Origin: Nocardia sp. BSTN01
Lineage (GTDB): Bacteria > Actinomycetota > Actinomycetes > Mycobacteriales > Mycobacteriaceae
Assembly (NCBI RefSeq): GCF_015354405.1
Contig: NZ_JADKYP010000015.1
Span: forward strand, 62,001-126,000
DNA: 64,000 bases
Direction of reading: 5' to 3'
Positions within the stretch are counted from its first letter, which is position 1, and each line of letters opens with the position of its first letter. The position numbers and the translations under genes were made by a program. The notes under the pieces are model-generated. The model saw only the letters and a list, made by a program, of their open reading frames with translations. It was not told where the DNA came from and did no database searches. Positions 54,959 through 63,774 of the stretch are shown in pieces.

Positions 54959-54998
54959 CTCTCTCAATGAGAATGAGAATTCCATACTCGAGAATATG
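54959..54998. promoter_or_regulatory. P450 upstream region with repeated GAGAAT hexamers
   Basis: GAGAAT occurs at 54969-54974, 54975-54980 and 54990-54995, with CCATA and TATGG arms at 54982-54999 and the dyad TCTC-AAT-GAGA. The AT-rich repeated hexamers directly upstream of the P450 start look like a repressor-binding region. The partner is unknown. Confidence 0.4.
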
Positions 54999-55525
54999 GA
55001 TACCCCCTGCGAGGGCCACGGACCACCGTCTCCGCCGATCAGCCGCAACGCCGCGGCGCAGTGGGTCGACTGCCCACGAATCGGCCGGGCACCGTCGACA
55101 CGGCCGCCTCACATCGGTGACACCAAGGTGCGAGATGTCGGCAGTGATGCCACCCCGGAGGTTGCGACGGCCCGACCAGCCGGGGGCGAAGATGCCTCGG
55201 TGTCGGCATCGGCAGCATGCATCGGGCGCACATTCGCACGGAGACCGGCCGGGCGTACCGGCCACTTGCGCGCAGGCGCCGACCAGGCGGAAGGCCGAGC
55301 CAGGCCAGGATTTCCCGGAAGCGTCGAGCGATCGCGTCGAGCCGACATTCCGTCCGGTCGGAATCTGTTGTCTCATCTCACTTTTCGATCGAAATTCCCC
55401 GCTGTAGCAGCCCACCAGCGACGACGGCGCGAAAGCCCTTGTAGCGCAGCGTTATCACGCGACTTTTCGTGGAAGCCCTCGGTTAACGTTGATGTGTTAC
55501 AACGCTTCTGGAGGTCGAACCGGCC
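54999..55525. other. Intergenic stretch without a supported gene
   Basis: About 525 bp between the divergent P450 and NERD-domain genes. The only long open frames here have no ribosome site, and their products are compositionally biased. The right end, with TTAACGTTGATGTGTTACAAC, probably contains the NERD-gene promoter. Confidence 0.4.
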
Positions 55526-57190
55526 ATGCTGATAATCAACGGCGACATCACCAAACCGAAGACCGAACAGCAGGTCATCGAATGGCTCGCGAACTACGTC
55601 ACCCATCCCGGAATCGCTGTCTCCGGCGTGTACGTCCCGAGGCTGGACGGCGGGAGCACCGAAGCCGGTCTTCTGGTTTTCACCCCGTACGCGGTGGCTG
55701 TCCTCGAAGTCGACGTGCCACGCAAGAAGGTCCGTGGACCGCTGTCCTGTTCGATGAACGAGCGATGGTCGGCCCCCGGCATCCACGGCGACCCGGTCCG
55801 ACTCCGCGGCGACGACCTCAACCCGCTACACCAAGTGCGCAGGCCCGTCTCCGCCCTGCGAACCTTCGTCGCCGAACTGACACGCGGCCCGGAACCGTTC
55901 GTAGACGGCATGATCCTGCTGATACCCAAGGCCGGTAACACGCTCACCCTCGACAAAGGGCCGACGCCCGGCGGTTTCACCGTCCTCGCCGGTGACAGCG
56001 CCTCCCAGCTGTACTCGTGGTTCGGCCGAACCGCCCAACACCGCGACCGAACCCCATGGACCGCCGAATTGGTCGTCACCGTACTGACGGCCCTGCGAGT
56101 CGACCGCACCCGCGACGCCGAGAGCCGCCGGCGGCTGTACGCCGACCTGGTGGCGGAAGGCTTTCCTACCGAGGTGCCCGCGGCTCGGCGGGAGGGAGAT
56201 CCGGAACCGGCCGCTTCGACCCCACCACCCGCAGACGCACCGGCCCACCAGCCGAAGCGGGCAGACATGGCCGGACCGAATTTGCCAGTGGCCCCGTCCA
56301 GCTCGCGCATCGCGCCTTCCCGGCCCGAGTCGAACCCCACAGCCCCGCCGACCTCCGCCGCCGCCTTCACCTCGTCGGAGACATCGGCCGCCCAGCCGGA
56401 GATGACGGAGGGGGCCGAATCGAATGCACAAGTCACCCCGGCAAATTCACACATCTCGCCTTCGCGACGCGAGTCGAACCCTACAGCCCCGCCCACCCCA
56501 GCCTCCGCCTCCATGCCCTCGGGAGTACCGGCCCCTCCGACATCGCCTGCACCACTTTCGCCGACCTCACCGGTTTCCTACGCCAGGCCCGCTCGCCCGC
56601 GTCGGACGCCGGACGACGCACCCGCACCCGCAACCGCAACCGCAACCGCAACCAGAGTGGATCCCACACCGGCTGTCGCGTCGACATCCGATTCGACACC
56701 TGCACCGACTGGCGCGGATGCCCCAACGACGGAGCCCACGAAGTCCGCCCCGATCCCCCCGTCAGCCCCTCCCCGGAAAACGGACGAGCCCGCCCTCAAC
56801 CCTTCGTTGTCCGACACCGTCGCCCCCACCACGCCGATCACGTCCCCCCAGGCTGACGCACCGGAGCCCAACCGGCACGAGCCAGACACAGACTTCACGA
56901 TCGTCGACCCTCGACCCCAACCCCCGGCAAACCACCGCCTCCGCACCGCACTCCTGGGAATCGCCGCCGCCCTGATCCTCGTCTGCGGCATCGGCTACAT
57001 GGCCGGCAAAGACCACCCCCGCGCCCAACCCGGCTCCCAACCGGCACCATCCCAGGTCCGCCCGCCGGAGAAGACAACAACACCGGCCTCGATCTCACCG
57101 ACGCCGACCCCCGAATCACCGCACACACAACAGCGTTCGACAACACCTACGGAAGGAGCAACCTGCTACCCCTTCCAAGCAGGCTGCTGA
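55526..57190 (+). CDS. NERD-domain protein with disordered linker and C-terminal membrane anchor
   Basis: A 554-residue protein; TGGAGG lies 11 nt before the ATG. Residues 1-210 resemble a NERD (nuclease-related) domain: TEQQVIEWLANYVTHPGIAV, GVYVPRLDGGSTEAGLLVF, VAVLEVDVPRKKVRG and DDLNPLHQVRRPVSALRTFV. The usual nuclease Glu-x-Lys reads EVD, so activity may be lost. Residues about 225-465 are a Pro/Ser/Thr/Ala linker that holds two copies of a PSR-ESNPTAPPT repeat. A single transmembrane helix (LLGIAAALILVCGIGYMAG, about 472-490) and an extracytoplasmic tail ending CYPFQAGC follow. This places the NERD domain in the cytoplasm tethered to the membrane. Role unknown. Confidence 0.75.
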   Translation: MLIINGDITKPKTEQQVIEWLANYVTHPGIAVSGVYVPRLDGGSTEAGLLVFTPYAVAVLEVDVPRKKVRGPLSCSMNERWSAPGIHGDPVRLRGDDLNPLHQVRRPVSALRTFVAELTRGPEPFVDGMILLIPKAGNTLTLDKGPTPGGFTVLAGDSASQLYSWFGRTAQHRDRTPWTAELVVTVLTALRVDRTRDAESRRRLYADLVAEGFPTEVPAARREGDPEPAASTPPPADAPAHQPKRADMAGPNLPVAPSSSRIAPSRPESNPTAPPTSAAAFTSSETSAAQPEMTEGAESNAQVTPANSHISPSRRESNPTAPPTPASASMPSGVPAPPTSPAPLSPTSPVSYARPARPRRTPDDAPAPATATATATRVDPTPAVASTSDSTPAPTGADAPTTEPTKSAPIPPSAPPRKTDEPALNPSLSDTVAPTTPITSPQADAPEPNRHEPDTDFTIVDPRPQPPANHRLRTALLGIAAALILVCGIGYMAGKDHPRAQPGSQPAPSQVRPPEKTTTPASISPTPTPESPHTQQRSTTPTEGATCYPFQAGC

Positions 57191-57439
57191 CCATTTCTTT
57201 GCAACGTCGACAGTCGACGAGACCTACCTGCGCGGCCACCAGCTCGCCGAGATCCGACAGTCGATCGGCCTCACTCAGACCGAAGTCGCTGAAGCTTTGG
57301 GGATTTCGCAGGCGAGGTCTCGAAGATCGAGCGAGGCGAGGTGTCCGGCATCGACGCGATCCGAGCGTATGTCTCAGCTCTGGGTGGATCGGTCGACCTT
57401 GTCGTCACGCTTGGCGACCGTACCTGGAAGGTCGCCTGA
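57189..57439 (+). pseudogene. Frameshifted XRE/HigA-type antitoxin remnant
   Basis: One frame gives DETYLRGHQLAEIRQSIGLT then QTEVAEALGISQAR (57216-57317), a helix-turn-helix of the XRE family. A single-base deletion near 57316 moves the continuation, VSKIERGEVSGIDAIRAYVS then ALGGSVDLVVTLGDRTWKVA, into another frame (57317-57439, stop TGA). Joined, the two parts form a normal XRE antitoxin with its oligomerisation tail. The first frame has no start codon of its own and runs back into the end of the NERD gene, so the 5' end is lost as well. No HigB-like toxin is nearby. It is a decayed gene. Confidence 0.75.
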
Positions 57440-57483
57440 GATGGGACCTCTCGCCTTCCTCGATTACTTCGGGTGGAGACTGC

Positions 57484-58941
57484 TTATTCGAAGCCCGGCG
57501 GCGGGGTGAATCCCCCGAACTCCTGCTCGAGCAATTCGCCGAATCGCAAGGTTGTCGGGTCTTCGAGATAGGGCCCGATGATCTGCATGCCGAAGGGCAA
57601 ACCTTCCGGTGAGCGTCCGATCGGAGCTGCGGTGGCCGGGAGCCCGAGCAGGGTCGCGATACTCGCCCAGACCAGGTTGTAGTTGTACGGGTAGGCGGTG
57701 CCGTCGATCTCGAGCGTGCGGGTGTCCATTGCCGAATGGTCGTGCGGGAAGGCGGGTGTCGGCGTGATCGGGCACAGCACCACGTCGAATTCCTTGAACA
57801 GGTGTCGCCATCGGTCTGCGAGGCCGATGCGAACCCGGTCGGCCTTGATCCAGTCGCCGTGGCTGGCAACGAAGGCGCGTTGAATGACCGCCTCGATGGT
57901 GTCGGTGTCCGGGGGGATCTCGGCAACGACGGCTTGGATCGCCCGGACGGCATCGGGCGAGGCATCGGCGCCGAATTGCGACATCAGCAGTGTGAAATAG
58001 GTTTTCGCCGTCAGCGTGAGGTCGGGCAGGAGCGCACTCTGCCGCGCGACCACGGCACCGGCCTTCTCGAGCCCCTGCGCGATGCGGTCGAAGCCGTCGC
58101 GAACCACGGTGGAGGTCGGCACCAACGGATGGCTGTCGATGATCAGCACGCGGAACTGTGCGAGGTCCTCGCCGCGCGGCGGTGGCAGCTCCAGCTTGTA
58201 GGCGACCGCCTCCACGTCGTCGGGCCCGGCCAGCAGCCGTGTCGCCAAGGTCAGGTCGGCGGCACTGCGAGTCATCGGTCCCACGACAGGAAGGTCCATC
58301 GGTGCGGCCAGCGCCGGGGTCCGCGGCGGGATGTGTCCGCGCCCCGGCAGCAGTGTGCGCGACGGTTTGTGCGAGTAGACGCCGCAGAAATGCGCCGGAA
58401 CCCGCAAGGAGCCGCCGATATCGGAACCGAGTGCGAGCGAGACATACCCCGCCGCGAGCGCGGCAGCCGACCCTCCGGACGAGCCGCCGGGGGAACGGGT
58501 CAGGTCCCACGGATTGTTGGTGGTGCCGTAGATGTCGTTGTAGGACTGCCAATCACGCAGGAAGAACGGCACATTCGTTTTGCCGACGACAACCCCGCCC
58601 GCCGCCTTGACGCGTGACACCAGCACCGCGTCCTCGGCCGGCTCCCAGCCCTTCGCGTCCGGGAGTCCCCACGTGGTCGGCAGACCGGCGATATTGAACG
58701 ATTCCTTCACCGCGACCGGAACGCCGAGTAGCGGCGCATCCTCACCCCGCGCCAGTGCCGCATCGGCCTGTTCCGCCGCAACGCGAGCGCGCTCGAAATC
58801 CCGCACCACAACGGCATTGACCTTCTCGTCGAACTTCTCGATCCGCGCAATGCTCAGTTCGAGCAGTTCGGTCGCCGAGATGGTCTTCGCCTGCAACGCG
58901 GCCACCTGATCGCGTAGCGTCGCAAACTCCGGTCCGGGCAT
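57484..58941 (-). CDS. Amidase-signature-family amidase
   Basis: A 485-residue amidase; AAGGAGAACTG stands before the ATG at 58941. The Ser-cisSer-Lys triad is complete: Lys in PLLGVPVAVKESFNIAGLPT, the glycine/serine-rich core RSPGGSSGGSAAALAAGYVS, and the nucleophile in LGSDIGGSLRVPAHFCG. The C-terminus GLPFGMQIIGPYLEDPTTL is typical. These enzymes hydrolyse amides such as acetamide-like or aryl amides; substrate unknown. It converges on the XRE remnant. Confidence 0.95.
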   Translation of the reverse strand: MPGPEFATLRDQVAALQAKTISATELLELSIARIEKFDEKVNAVVVRDFERARVAAEQADAALARGEDAPLLGVPVAVKESFNIAGLPTTWGLPDAKGWEPAEDAVLVSRVKAAGGVVVGKTNVPFFLRDWQSYNDIYGTTNNPWDLTRSPGGSSGGSAAALAAGYVSLALGSDIGGSLRVPAHFCGVYSHKPSRTLLPGRGHIPPRTPALAAPMDLPVVGPMTRSAADLTLATRLLAGPDDVEAVAYKLELPPPRGEDLAQFRVLIIDSHPLVPTSTVVRDGFDRIAQGLEKAGAVVARQSALLPDLTLTAKTYFTLLMSQFGADASPDAVRAIQAVVAEIPPDTDTIEAVIQRAFVASHGDWIKADRVRIGLADRWRHLFKEFDVVLCPITPTPAFPHDHSAMDTRTLEIDGTAYPYNYNLVWASIATLLGLPATAAPIGRSPEGLPFGMQIIGPYLEDPTTLRFGELLEQEFGGFTPPPGFE

Positions 58942-59246
58942 CAGTTCTCCTTGCATCTCCGGGTGCGTGGCGCCCGGTGTTCGTGGCCGAGGCATCGGTC
59001 CGGATCCGCCGTGACAGACGCGATTTTATACAGCTGCGGACCGACGAGACCTATTCCCACAGAGAGCAATTCGTACTGCGGTCCGGGCATGCGCAGGAAG
59101 CGTCTGTCAGCCTTCGAAAGGCACGACGATGTCCGCAAAGTGCCCGTTCGAACCGGCGGTCGGCGGGAGGCAGTAGCCGTTGAATCGTCCGTGATCCGTG
59201 CAATCGAAGCCACCCCGCCGCAGGCGTACTCCACTAAGCTGCCGAC
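58942..59246. other. Intergenic stretch between amidase and LLM oxidoreductase
   Basis: 305 bp between divergent genes. Short open frames exist on both strands but none has a ribosome site or protein-like composition. It presumably contains both promoters. Confidence 0.4.
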
Positions 59247-60041
59247 ATGTCCGCTGCGAACCCGCGCCCCATTCGGATCGGTGTGCAGATCGCCCCGCAA
59301 CACGTCGACTACCCGGCTATTCGCAGCGCCGCCGCCCAGGCCGAAGACATCGGCGTAAACGTAATCGTCAACTGGGACCACTTCCTGCCGATCTCCGGAG
59401 ACGAGCACGGCAAGCACTTCGAATGCTGGACCATGCTCGCCGCCTGGGCCGAGCAGACGTCGCGCGTACACCTGGGCCCGATGGTCACCTCCATCAGCTT
59501 CCGCAACCCGGACCTGGTCGCCGACATGGCCCGCACCATCGACCACATCAGCGGCGGCAGAATGCTCCTGGGCATCGGCGCGGGCGCGATGGAACGCGAC
59601 TTCGCCGAATACGGCTACGATTTCGGCACCCCCGCGGGCCGACTGCAGACACTCGCCGACGCGCTCCGCCGAATCGAACAACGCTTCGCCAAGCTCAACC
59701 CACCACCGACCCGCAAGATCCCCGTACTGATCGGCGGAGGCGGCGAGCAGAAAACCCTGCGTCTGGTAGCCGAGCACGCCGACATCTGGCACTGGTTCTC
59801 CTCGGGAGCCGAATTCGCCCGCAAGAAACAGATATTGATCAAGCACTGCGCGGATATCGGCCGCGATCCGAGCGAAATCGAACTGTCAGCAGGTGTACAG
59901 GGCGACCCCGAGGTAGTCGGAGCCGAACTCCTGGAGCAGGGCGTCACCACGTTCACGCTGGAGGTACACGGCCCCGACTTCGACATGTCGATGGTTCGCG
60001 AATGGGTTACGTGGCGTGACAAGCTCGCTGATAGACCTTGA
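59247..60041 (+). CDS. LLM-class (F420-dependent) oxidoreductase
   Basis: A 264-residue TIM-barrel luciferase-like monooxygenase-family protein. Motifs: IRIGVQIAPQHVDYPAIRSA, NVIVNWDHFLPISGDEHG, HLGPMVTSISFRNPDLVADM, ARTIDHISGGRMLLGIGAGA and IPVLIGGGGEQKTLRLVAEH. In Mycobacteriales such proteins generally use coenzyme F420. The conserved GIGAG and FRNPDL blocks support that. The enzyme is somewhat short. The substrate is unknown. It is convergent with the frame-disrupted WXG100-like gene. Confidence 0.92.
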   Translation: MSAANPRPIRIGVQIAPQHVDYPAIRSAAAQAEDIGVNVIVNWDHFLPISGDEHGKHFECWTMLAAWAEQTSRVHLGPMVTSISFRNPDLVADMARTIDHISGGRMLLGIGAGAMERDFAEYGYDFGTPAGRLQTLADALRRIEQRFAKLNPPPTRKIPVLIGGGGEQKTLRLVAEHADIWHWFSSGAEFARKKQILIKHCADIGRDPSEIELSAGVQGDPEVVGAELLEQGVTTFTLEVHGPDFDMSMVREWVTWRDKLADRP

Positions 60042-60143
60042 CAAGAAGCAAGGCGCACACCGCCCGTCGTCCCTGACCGGTTGCGAACGGTGAGCTCATG
60101 CCCCTCAGCCGTACAAGCGTCGATATGCGCCCTGTGCGCGGTC

Positions 60144-60487
60144 TCAGAGCACGTCCGCGCTGATTCCGCCGACACTTTCCCGTAGTTCCGCGTCTGCAAC
60201 ATACTCGACGACATATTTCGAGAGGGAATCCAAAACCGGCGAATCCTCGAATTCGCGCGGCCAGACCGTCGAGCTTTTCGAGGTCCACCGAGAATCGGCG
60301 GGAACTCGTCCCACCCAGCGGAAAAGGCGTCGGAATTGTTACCGGTCCAGCCCTCCAGTACCTCGCGGACGTCGGCCTCGAGAGCGGTCAGTCCGACGCG
60401 GCACTGATTCGCGATCCCGAGGGCCGTGACGCCCAGCGTCTTCACCTGTTCCAGGTCAGCAGAGACAGCCGGTTCAGGATTGCTCAT
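60144..60487 (-). pseudogene. Frame-disrupted WXG100/ESX-type small protein gene
   Basis: The 5' part reads MSNPEPAVSADLEQVKTLGV, then VGLTALEADVREVLEGWTGN and SDAFSAGWDEF: a WXG100-like helical hairpin with Trp-Thr-Gly. Past that point the frame gives no sensible protein, but the second frame reads RRFSVDLEKLDGLAARI and the third REFEDSPVLDSLSKYVVEYV then ADAELRESVGGISADVL before a TGA at 60144-60146. Two frameshifts, or a fusion of two adjacent ESX genes by deletion, would explain this. It is on the same strand as the ESX accessory operon starting about 0.8 kb upstream of it in transcription order. Confidence 0.55.
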
Positions 60488-60554
60488 CGTTCCCCCTCTT
60501 GATGAACCGTCCTGGACAACCTACCGGAACGCCTGGTGGGCCTACCATGACCGT

Positions 60555-61208
60555 ATGTCCCAGCCGCGGATCGAGCGTCCCGACCTCCCGGAGTTCATGA
60601 CGTGGGAGGAACTTGAACAATTGCCCGAGGAGATCGCCGCGCAGATCGAACTGTGGGACGGTCGTGTGGTGTGGGTCCGCCGTGGCCCGGCGGAACACCA
60701 GATCTTCACCAACCGTTTGTGGGCTGCGATCGAGCGGCACACCCGGGAGGTCAATCGCACGGTCCCGGACGAGTGTTGGCGAGTGACGACAGAGACGAAT
60801 GTCTTCCTCGGCAGTAACGGAAAATCCGATTTCCTGACTCCAGACTTCCTTGTGCATCGTTGCTTGGAGTCGCCCTACCAGGACATCCGCTCCGCCGACA
60901 CCCTGCTCGTCGGCGAGGTGCTGTCGCCGTCCAACACGCAGTCCGACATGGAGGCCAAAAAGGCTCGCTACGCGGGTGCCGGAATCCCCTGGTATTGGGA
61001 GGTGACCTTGGCTCGCACGGAGAGCGCGATCGCCACGATTCGCGCCTACGCCCTCGAAACCGGGCACGGCGACCTCCCCCCGGGCGTCCGGCCGCTCCAT
61101 CCGGCCAACTACCTGCTCGCCGGCGAATGGTCCCCCGCCGACTCGGAAGAAGTACGAATAGATTTCCCGTTCCCGATCGTCATCAGTTGGTCCGAACTCG
61201 AGTACTGA
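60555..61208 (+). CDS. Uma2-family putative restriction endonuclease-like protein
   Basis: A 217-residue Uma2 (DUF820) protein. The PD-(D/E)xK-type pattern is visible: DFLTPDFLVHRCLE (Asp), LLVGEVLSPSNTQSDMEAKK (Glu and Lys), and YAGAGIPWYWEVTL. N-terminal LPEFMTWEELEQLPEE and ELWDGRVVWV are typical. Uma2 proteins are abundant in actinobacteria and cyanobacteria; many are of unproven nuclease function. It is divergent from the disrupted WXG100-like gene with a 67-bp spacer and converges on the EspG gene. Confidence 0.9.
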   Translation: MSQPRIERPDLPEFMTWEELEQLPEEIAAQIELWDGRVVWVRRGPAEHQIFTNRLWAAIERHTREVNRTVPDECWRVTTETNVFLGSNGKSDFLTPDFLVHRCLESPYQDIRSADTLLVGEVLSPSNTQSDMEAKKARYAGAGIPWYWEVTLARTESAIATIRAYALETGHGDLPPGVRPLHPANYLLAGEWSPADSEEVRIDFPFPIVISWSELEY

Positions 61209-61241
61209 TGACGAGGTCCGAATTGCGCTCTGCACCAACCT

Positions 61242-62048
61242 TCACGCATAACTCGGATCGTTGTCCTCGCGGAATCCCTGGACCGTCGCGTCGATGAGGC
61301 GTTGCAGGTGGTTGTGGACGATGGATGTGTCCGCGGGATCGGCGCGGAGGTCGTGTTTGGTGTGGCGGACGAGGTAGCGGCCGTCGGAGTAGTCCATGAT
61401 GTGGAAATCGCGGGCCGGGGTGGGGCGGCGGTCCCAGGCGGGGCCGGGGCAGACGGCGACGTGGAGGACGGTGCTGCGGGGGCGTTCGAAGAAGCGGGCG
61501 GCTTCGTCGCGGGGTGAGCGGGGGGCGTCGTCGTGGAATGCGGTGTAGGGGCGGCCGTCGTCGGTGAGGTCGGCGCGGTTGACCTGCAGGGCGGGGCGGG
61601 TGCCTCGGGGATGGCCGGGGATGGCGGCGAGCAGGTGGCGGGTGAGGTTTTCGGCACGCAGCAGCGACATCCGCACGGTCCCACCGGATTCCGGGTCGGA
61701 TGAGGGTTGCTGGGTGACCAGGACCGCCTGCCGGTAGTGCACGGCCGCGTGGATGCGGACGCGATGGCGCGGATCGCCCATCTGCTCGAGATCGCCCGAA
61801 CCGTTCGACGCGGCGGCGAATCCGGCGATCTCGATGCGTGATTCGGGACCGTGGAGGATGCGCACCGCGGCTTCGGCGTTGTCGTCGACGCGGCCGGCGA
61901 GGTCGGCGGCTTCGGCTTTCCACTGGGATTCCAGCTCGTCCGAGGTTTCGGCGGTGGAGCGGAACTGTAACGGGTACGGCAGGACGTCGTGTCCGGCGGC
62001 ACGCCACAGGACCGTGAAGCCGAGCGCGCTGAAAGTCCAACCTGCCAT
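61242..62048 (-). CDS. EspG-family type VII secretion chaperone
   Basis: A 268-residue protein with the EspG pattern: WTFSALGFTVLWRAAGHDVL, PYPLQFRSTAETSDELESQW, a central ESRIEIAGF strand region, RHRVRIHAAVHYRQAVLVTQ and a C-terminal helix HLQRLIDATVQGF. EspG proteins bind PE-PPE type substrates in the cytosol and deliver them to the ESX machinery. It is only 3 bp downstream of the WXG/PPE-like gene, so it would chaperone that product. It is last in the four-gene operon. Confidence 0.82.
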   Translation of the reverse strand: MAGWTFSALGFTVLWRAAGHDVLPYPLQFRSTAETSDELESQWKAEAADLAGRVDDNAEAAVRILHGPESRIEIAGFAAASNGSGDLEQMGDPRHRVRIHAAVHYRQAVLVTQQPSSDPESGGTVRMSLLRAENLTRHLLAAIPGHPRGTRPALQVNRADLTDDGRPYTAFHDDAPRSPRDEAARFFERPRSTVLHVAVCPGPAWDRRPTPARDFHIMDYSDGRYLVRHTKHDLRADPADTSIVHNHLQRLIDATVQGFREDNDPSYA

Positions 62049-62051
62049 GGG

Positions 62052-63374
62052 CTATTCACCCAAGACCGGCGGGACGGTCTTCTGCCGTTGTTCCTCGGAG
62101 AGGCCGGTCAGTTCGTCGCCGTTGTCCCGCGACACCAACTCCTCGCTGATCTTGGACTTGTGGGTCTTCTCGTCCTCTTTCTTCGACTTGGCGCCGGGCG
62201 GCATCATGCCGGGCATGCCGTTCATCCCGGCTGCGCCCTTGCCCACACCGGTAGCCAACCCACGAGCTGTCCCTTGCCCCGGGACAGCGGCACCCGGGAC
62301 CGATGTACCACGACCGGCCGAATTGCCGGAGCCGCCAACGGTTCCCGCCACGCCGGGCCCGCCCGAACCGTACGGGAGCCCGGTCCGTGGGTCGATACCC
62401 GAAGGCGTCACTGCCGACGGCGTGGTCTGCGTGCCCGCCGCCGAAGGATCCCATCCAGCCGGGGTGGCGCTCGCCGAGGTGGTATTCGCGGGATTCTGCG
62501 CCGAGTTGGTCAGGGCCGACGGGTCGACAGCGCTCGGTGTGGTGCCGTCACCCGTACCTTGATCGGGATTCGGCGGTTGGGGCTGATCGGTATCGCCGGA
62601 GCCGTGGCCATCGTCGGGGCCTTTCGAGGGTGGGCCCACCGGCGGAACTCCCGACGGCTTCCATCCCGTGTTGTCGTCAGGCGTGTTCACGGGATTGTAT
62701 GGCCGAGGCGCCAACGGCACCTGCGTATCACTCTCGCGCACGGCCGGGTAGAACACGTTGTTGATCAAATGCTCGTTCGCCGCGTTGGCCTGAGTTTTGC
62801 GGTGGTCGTTCAGTTTCCATGTCGGGCCGGGCACCCAACCGGCAAGATCGCTGGTCCAGCTTGTGCGCGGGGTCGGCTGCGCGGCAGGTTTGGTGATCTC
62901 CACCGCCGAGCGAACCAGCTTCACCTTCTCGCTGACCAACTGGGCGGAGCTCACCAGATCTCTCTCTTTGTCGGTGAAACTCTTGATGCCCTCGGCGGTC
63001 TTCTGCGCCGCCGCACCCTGCCACTTCTCCTGAATGGCCTTCTGAATCTGCGGCCCGAAAGTGTTGTGCCCGTTCTCGATTTTGTTCCGCAGCCCCTCCC
63101 AGAAGTTGTGCAACGTCACCACCGTGCTGGGCTGCATCTTCTGAATGCGGTCGTACAGATTGTCGATGTTCTGCGGATTCTTGTACGCGTCCTGCCCGAC
63201 CTGCGGGTTCTGGTATTGCCCTCCGAATCGGCCGTTCACGATCTGATTGATTCTGTTGCGCGCCGCGGTCGCGTCCGGACTCTGATCACCCTGCGCATTC
63301 GCGAAAGAGTCGGGCGGGCCGCCCTTGTGCTGCTCCCAGAGCGCAGCAACCAGCGGGACGAGTGGAAGTACCAT
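62052..63374 (-). CDS. WXG/PPE-like ESX substrate with long disordered C-terminus
   Basis: A 440-residue protein. Residues 35-180 form the helical part with two Trp-x-Gly turns, FWEGLRNKIENGHNTF (Trp92) and KWQGAAAQKTAEGIKSF (Trp118). Residues 215-400 are Pro/Gly/Ser/Thr/Asp-rich, disordered and repeat-like (SGDTDQPQPPNPDQGTGDG). The C-terminal 45 residues are charged (KSKKEDEKTHKSKISEELVS). GGGGGAG precedes the ATG. Location beside EspG and a small PE-like gene suggests an EspB/PPE-type secreted substrate. I saw no canonical YxxxD/E signal in it. It is not a standard PPE protein. Confidence 0.72.
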   Translation of the reverse strand: MVLPLVPLVAALWEQHKGGPPDSFANAQGDQSPDATAARNRINQIVNGRFGGQYQNPQVGQDAYKNPQNIDNLYDRIQKMQPSTVVTLHNFWEGLRNKIENGHNTFGPQIQKAIQEKWQGAAAQKTAEGIKSFTDKERDLVSSAQLVSEKVKLVRSAVEITKPAAQPTPRTSWTSDLAGWVPGPTWKLNDHRKTQANAANEHLINNVFYPAVRESDTQVPLAPRPYNPVNTPDDNTGWKPSGVPPVGPPSKGPDDGHGSGDTDQPQPPNPDQGTGDGTTPSAVDPSALTNSAQNPANTTSASATPAGWDPSAAGTQTTPSAVTPSGIDPRTGLPYGSGGPGVAGTVGGSGNSAGRGTSVPGAAVPGQGTARGLATGVGKGAAGMNGMPGMMPPGAKSKKEDEKTHKSKISEELVSRDNGDELTGLSEEQRQKTVPPVLGE

Positions 63375-63386
63375 GTGCTCCCCCGG

Positions 63387-63764
63387 TCAGTGGTTTTCGG
63401 AGCCGGCGATGGTGCCGGCGTTCTGCTGGTCGTTGTCGACGAGCCGGTCGACGGAGTGCTTGATGGTGTCGCGGATCAACTCCAGCACCTGGATGTGCTC
63501 GTCGAAGGCGGAGTCGAAATCACCTTCGCCACCGACAGCCTTGGCGCCCAACATCTTCGCGAGTTGATCAGCAGCCGGGAAGTCACCCAGCCCAGTCACG
63601 TTGGACATCTGCAGCAACATCGCCTTGCACTCTTTGTAGACCTGTAGCTGATCCTCACAAGCCTTCAAGCAGTCGCGCGAGACCGATGGATCGAGGTCCA
63701 GCCGACCAGCTTGGGACTCGCCGGCAAGGTACTTCCAGATAGTCACTTCTTCGGTGTGTCCCAT
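63387..63764 (-). CDS. Small PE-like partner of ESX substrate
   Basis: A 125-residue, helical protein; GAGAGGGGGACC precedes the ATG. It has a hairpin-like pair of helices (SRDCLKACEDQLQVYKECKA and FDSAFDEHIQVLELIRDTI) and two cysteines in the first. An YLAGE (YxxxE) element is near the N-terminus, an unusual location for a type VII signal. Position before the WXG/PPE-like gene is that of PE proteins, which pair with PPE partners. Assignment rests on context; no strong family match was recognised. Confidence 0.62.
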   Translation of the reverse strand: MGHTEEVTIWKYLAGESQAGRLDLDPSVSRDCLKACEDQLQVYKECKAMLLQMSNVTGLGDFPAADQLAKMLGAKAVGGEGDFDSAFDEHIQVLELIRDTIKHSVDRLVDNDQQNAGTIAGSENH

Positions 63765-63774
63765 GGTCCCCCTC

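Noticed and set aside
54924-55532. 202-residue plus-strand frame between the P450 and NERD genes
   Set aside because: It begins inside the P450 gene, has no ribosome site and runs into the NERD gene start in another frame.
61989-63647. 552-residue plus-strand frame over the ESX operon
   Set aside because: Antisense to two genes with good ribosome sites and tight spacing. The product is Arg/His-rich without domain pattern.
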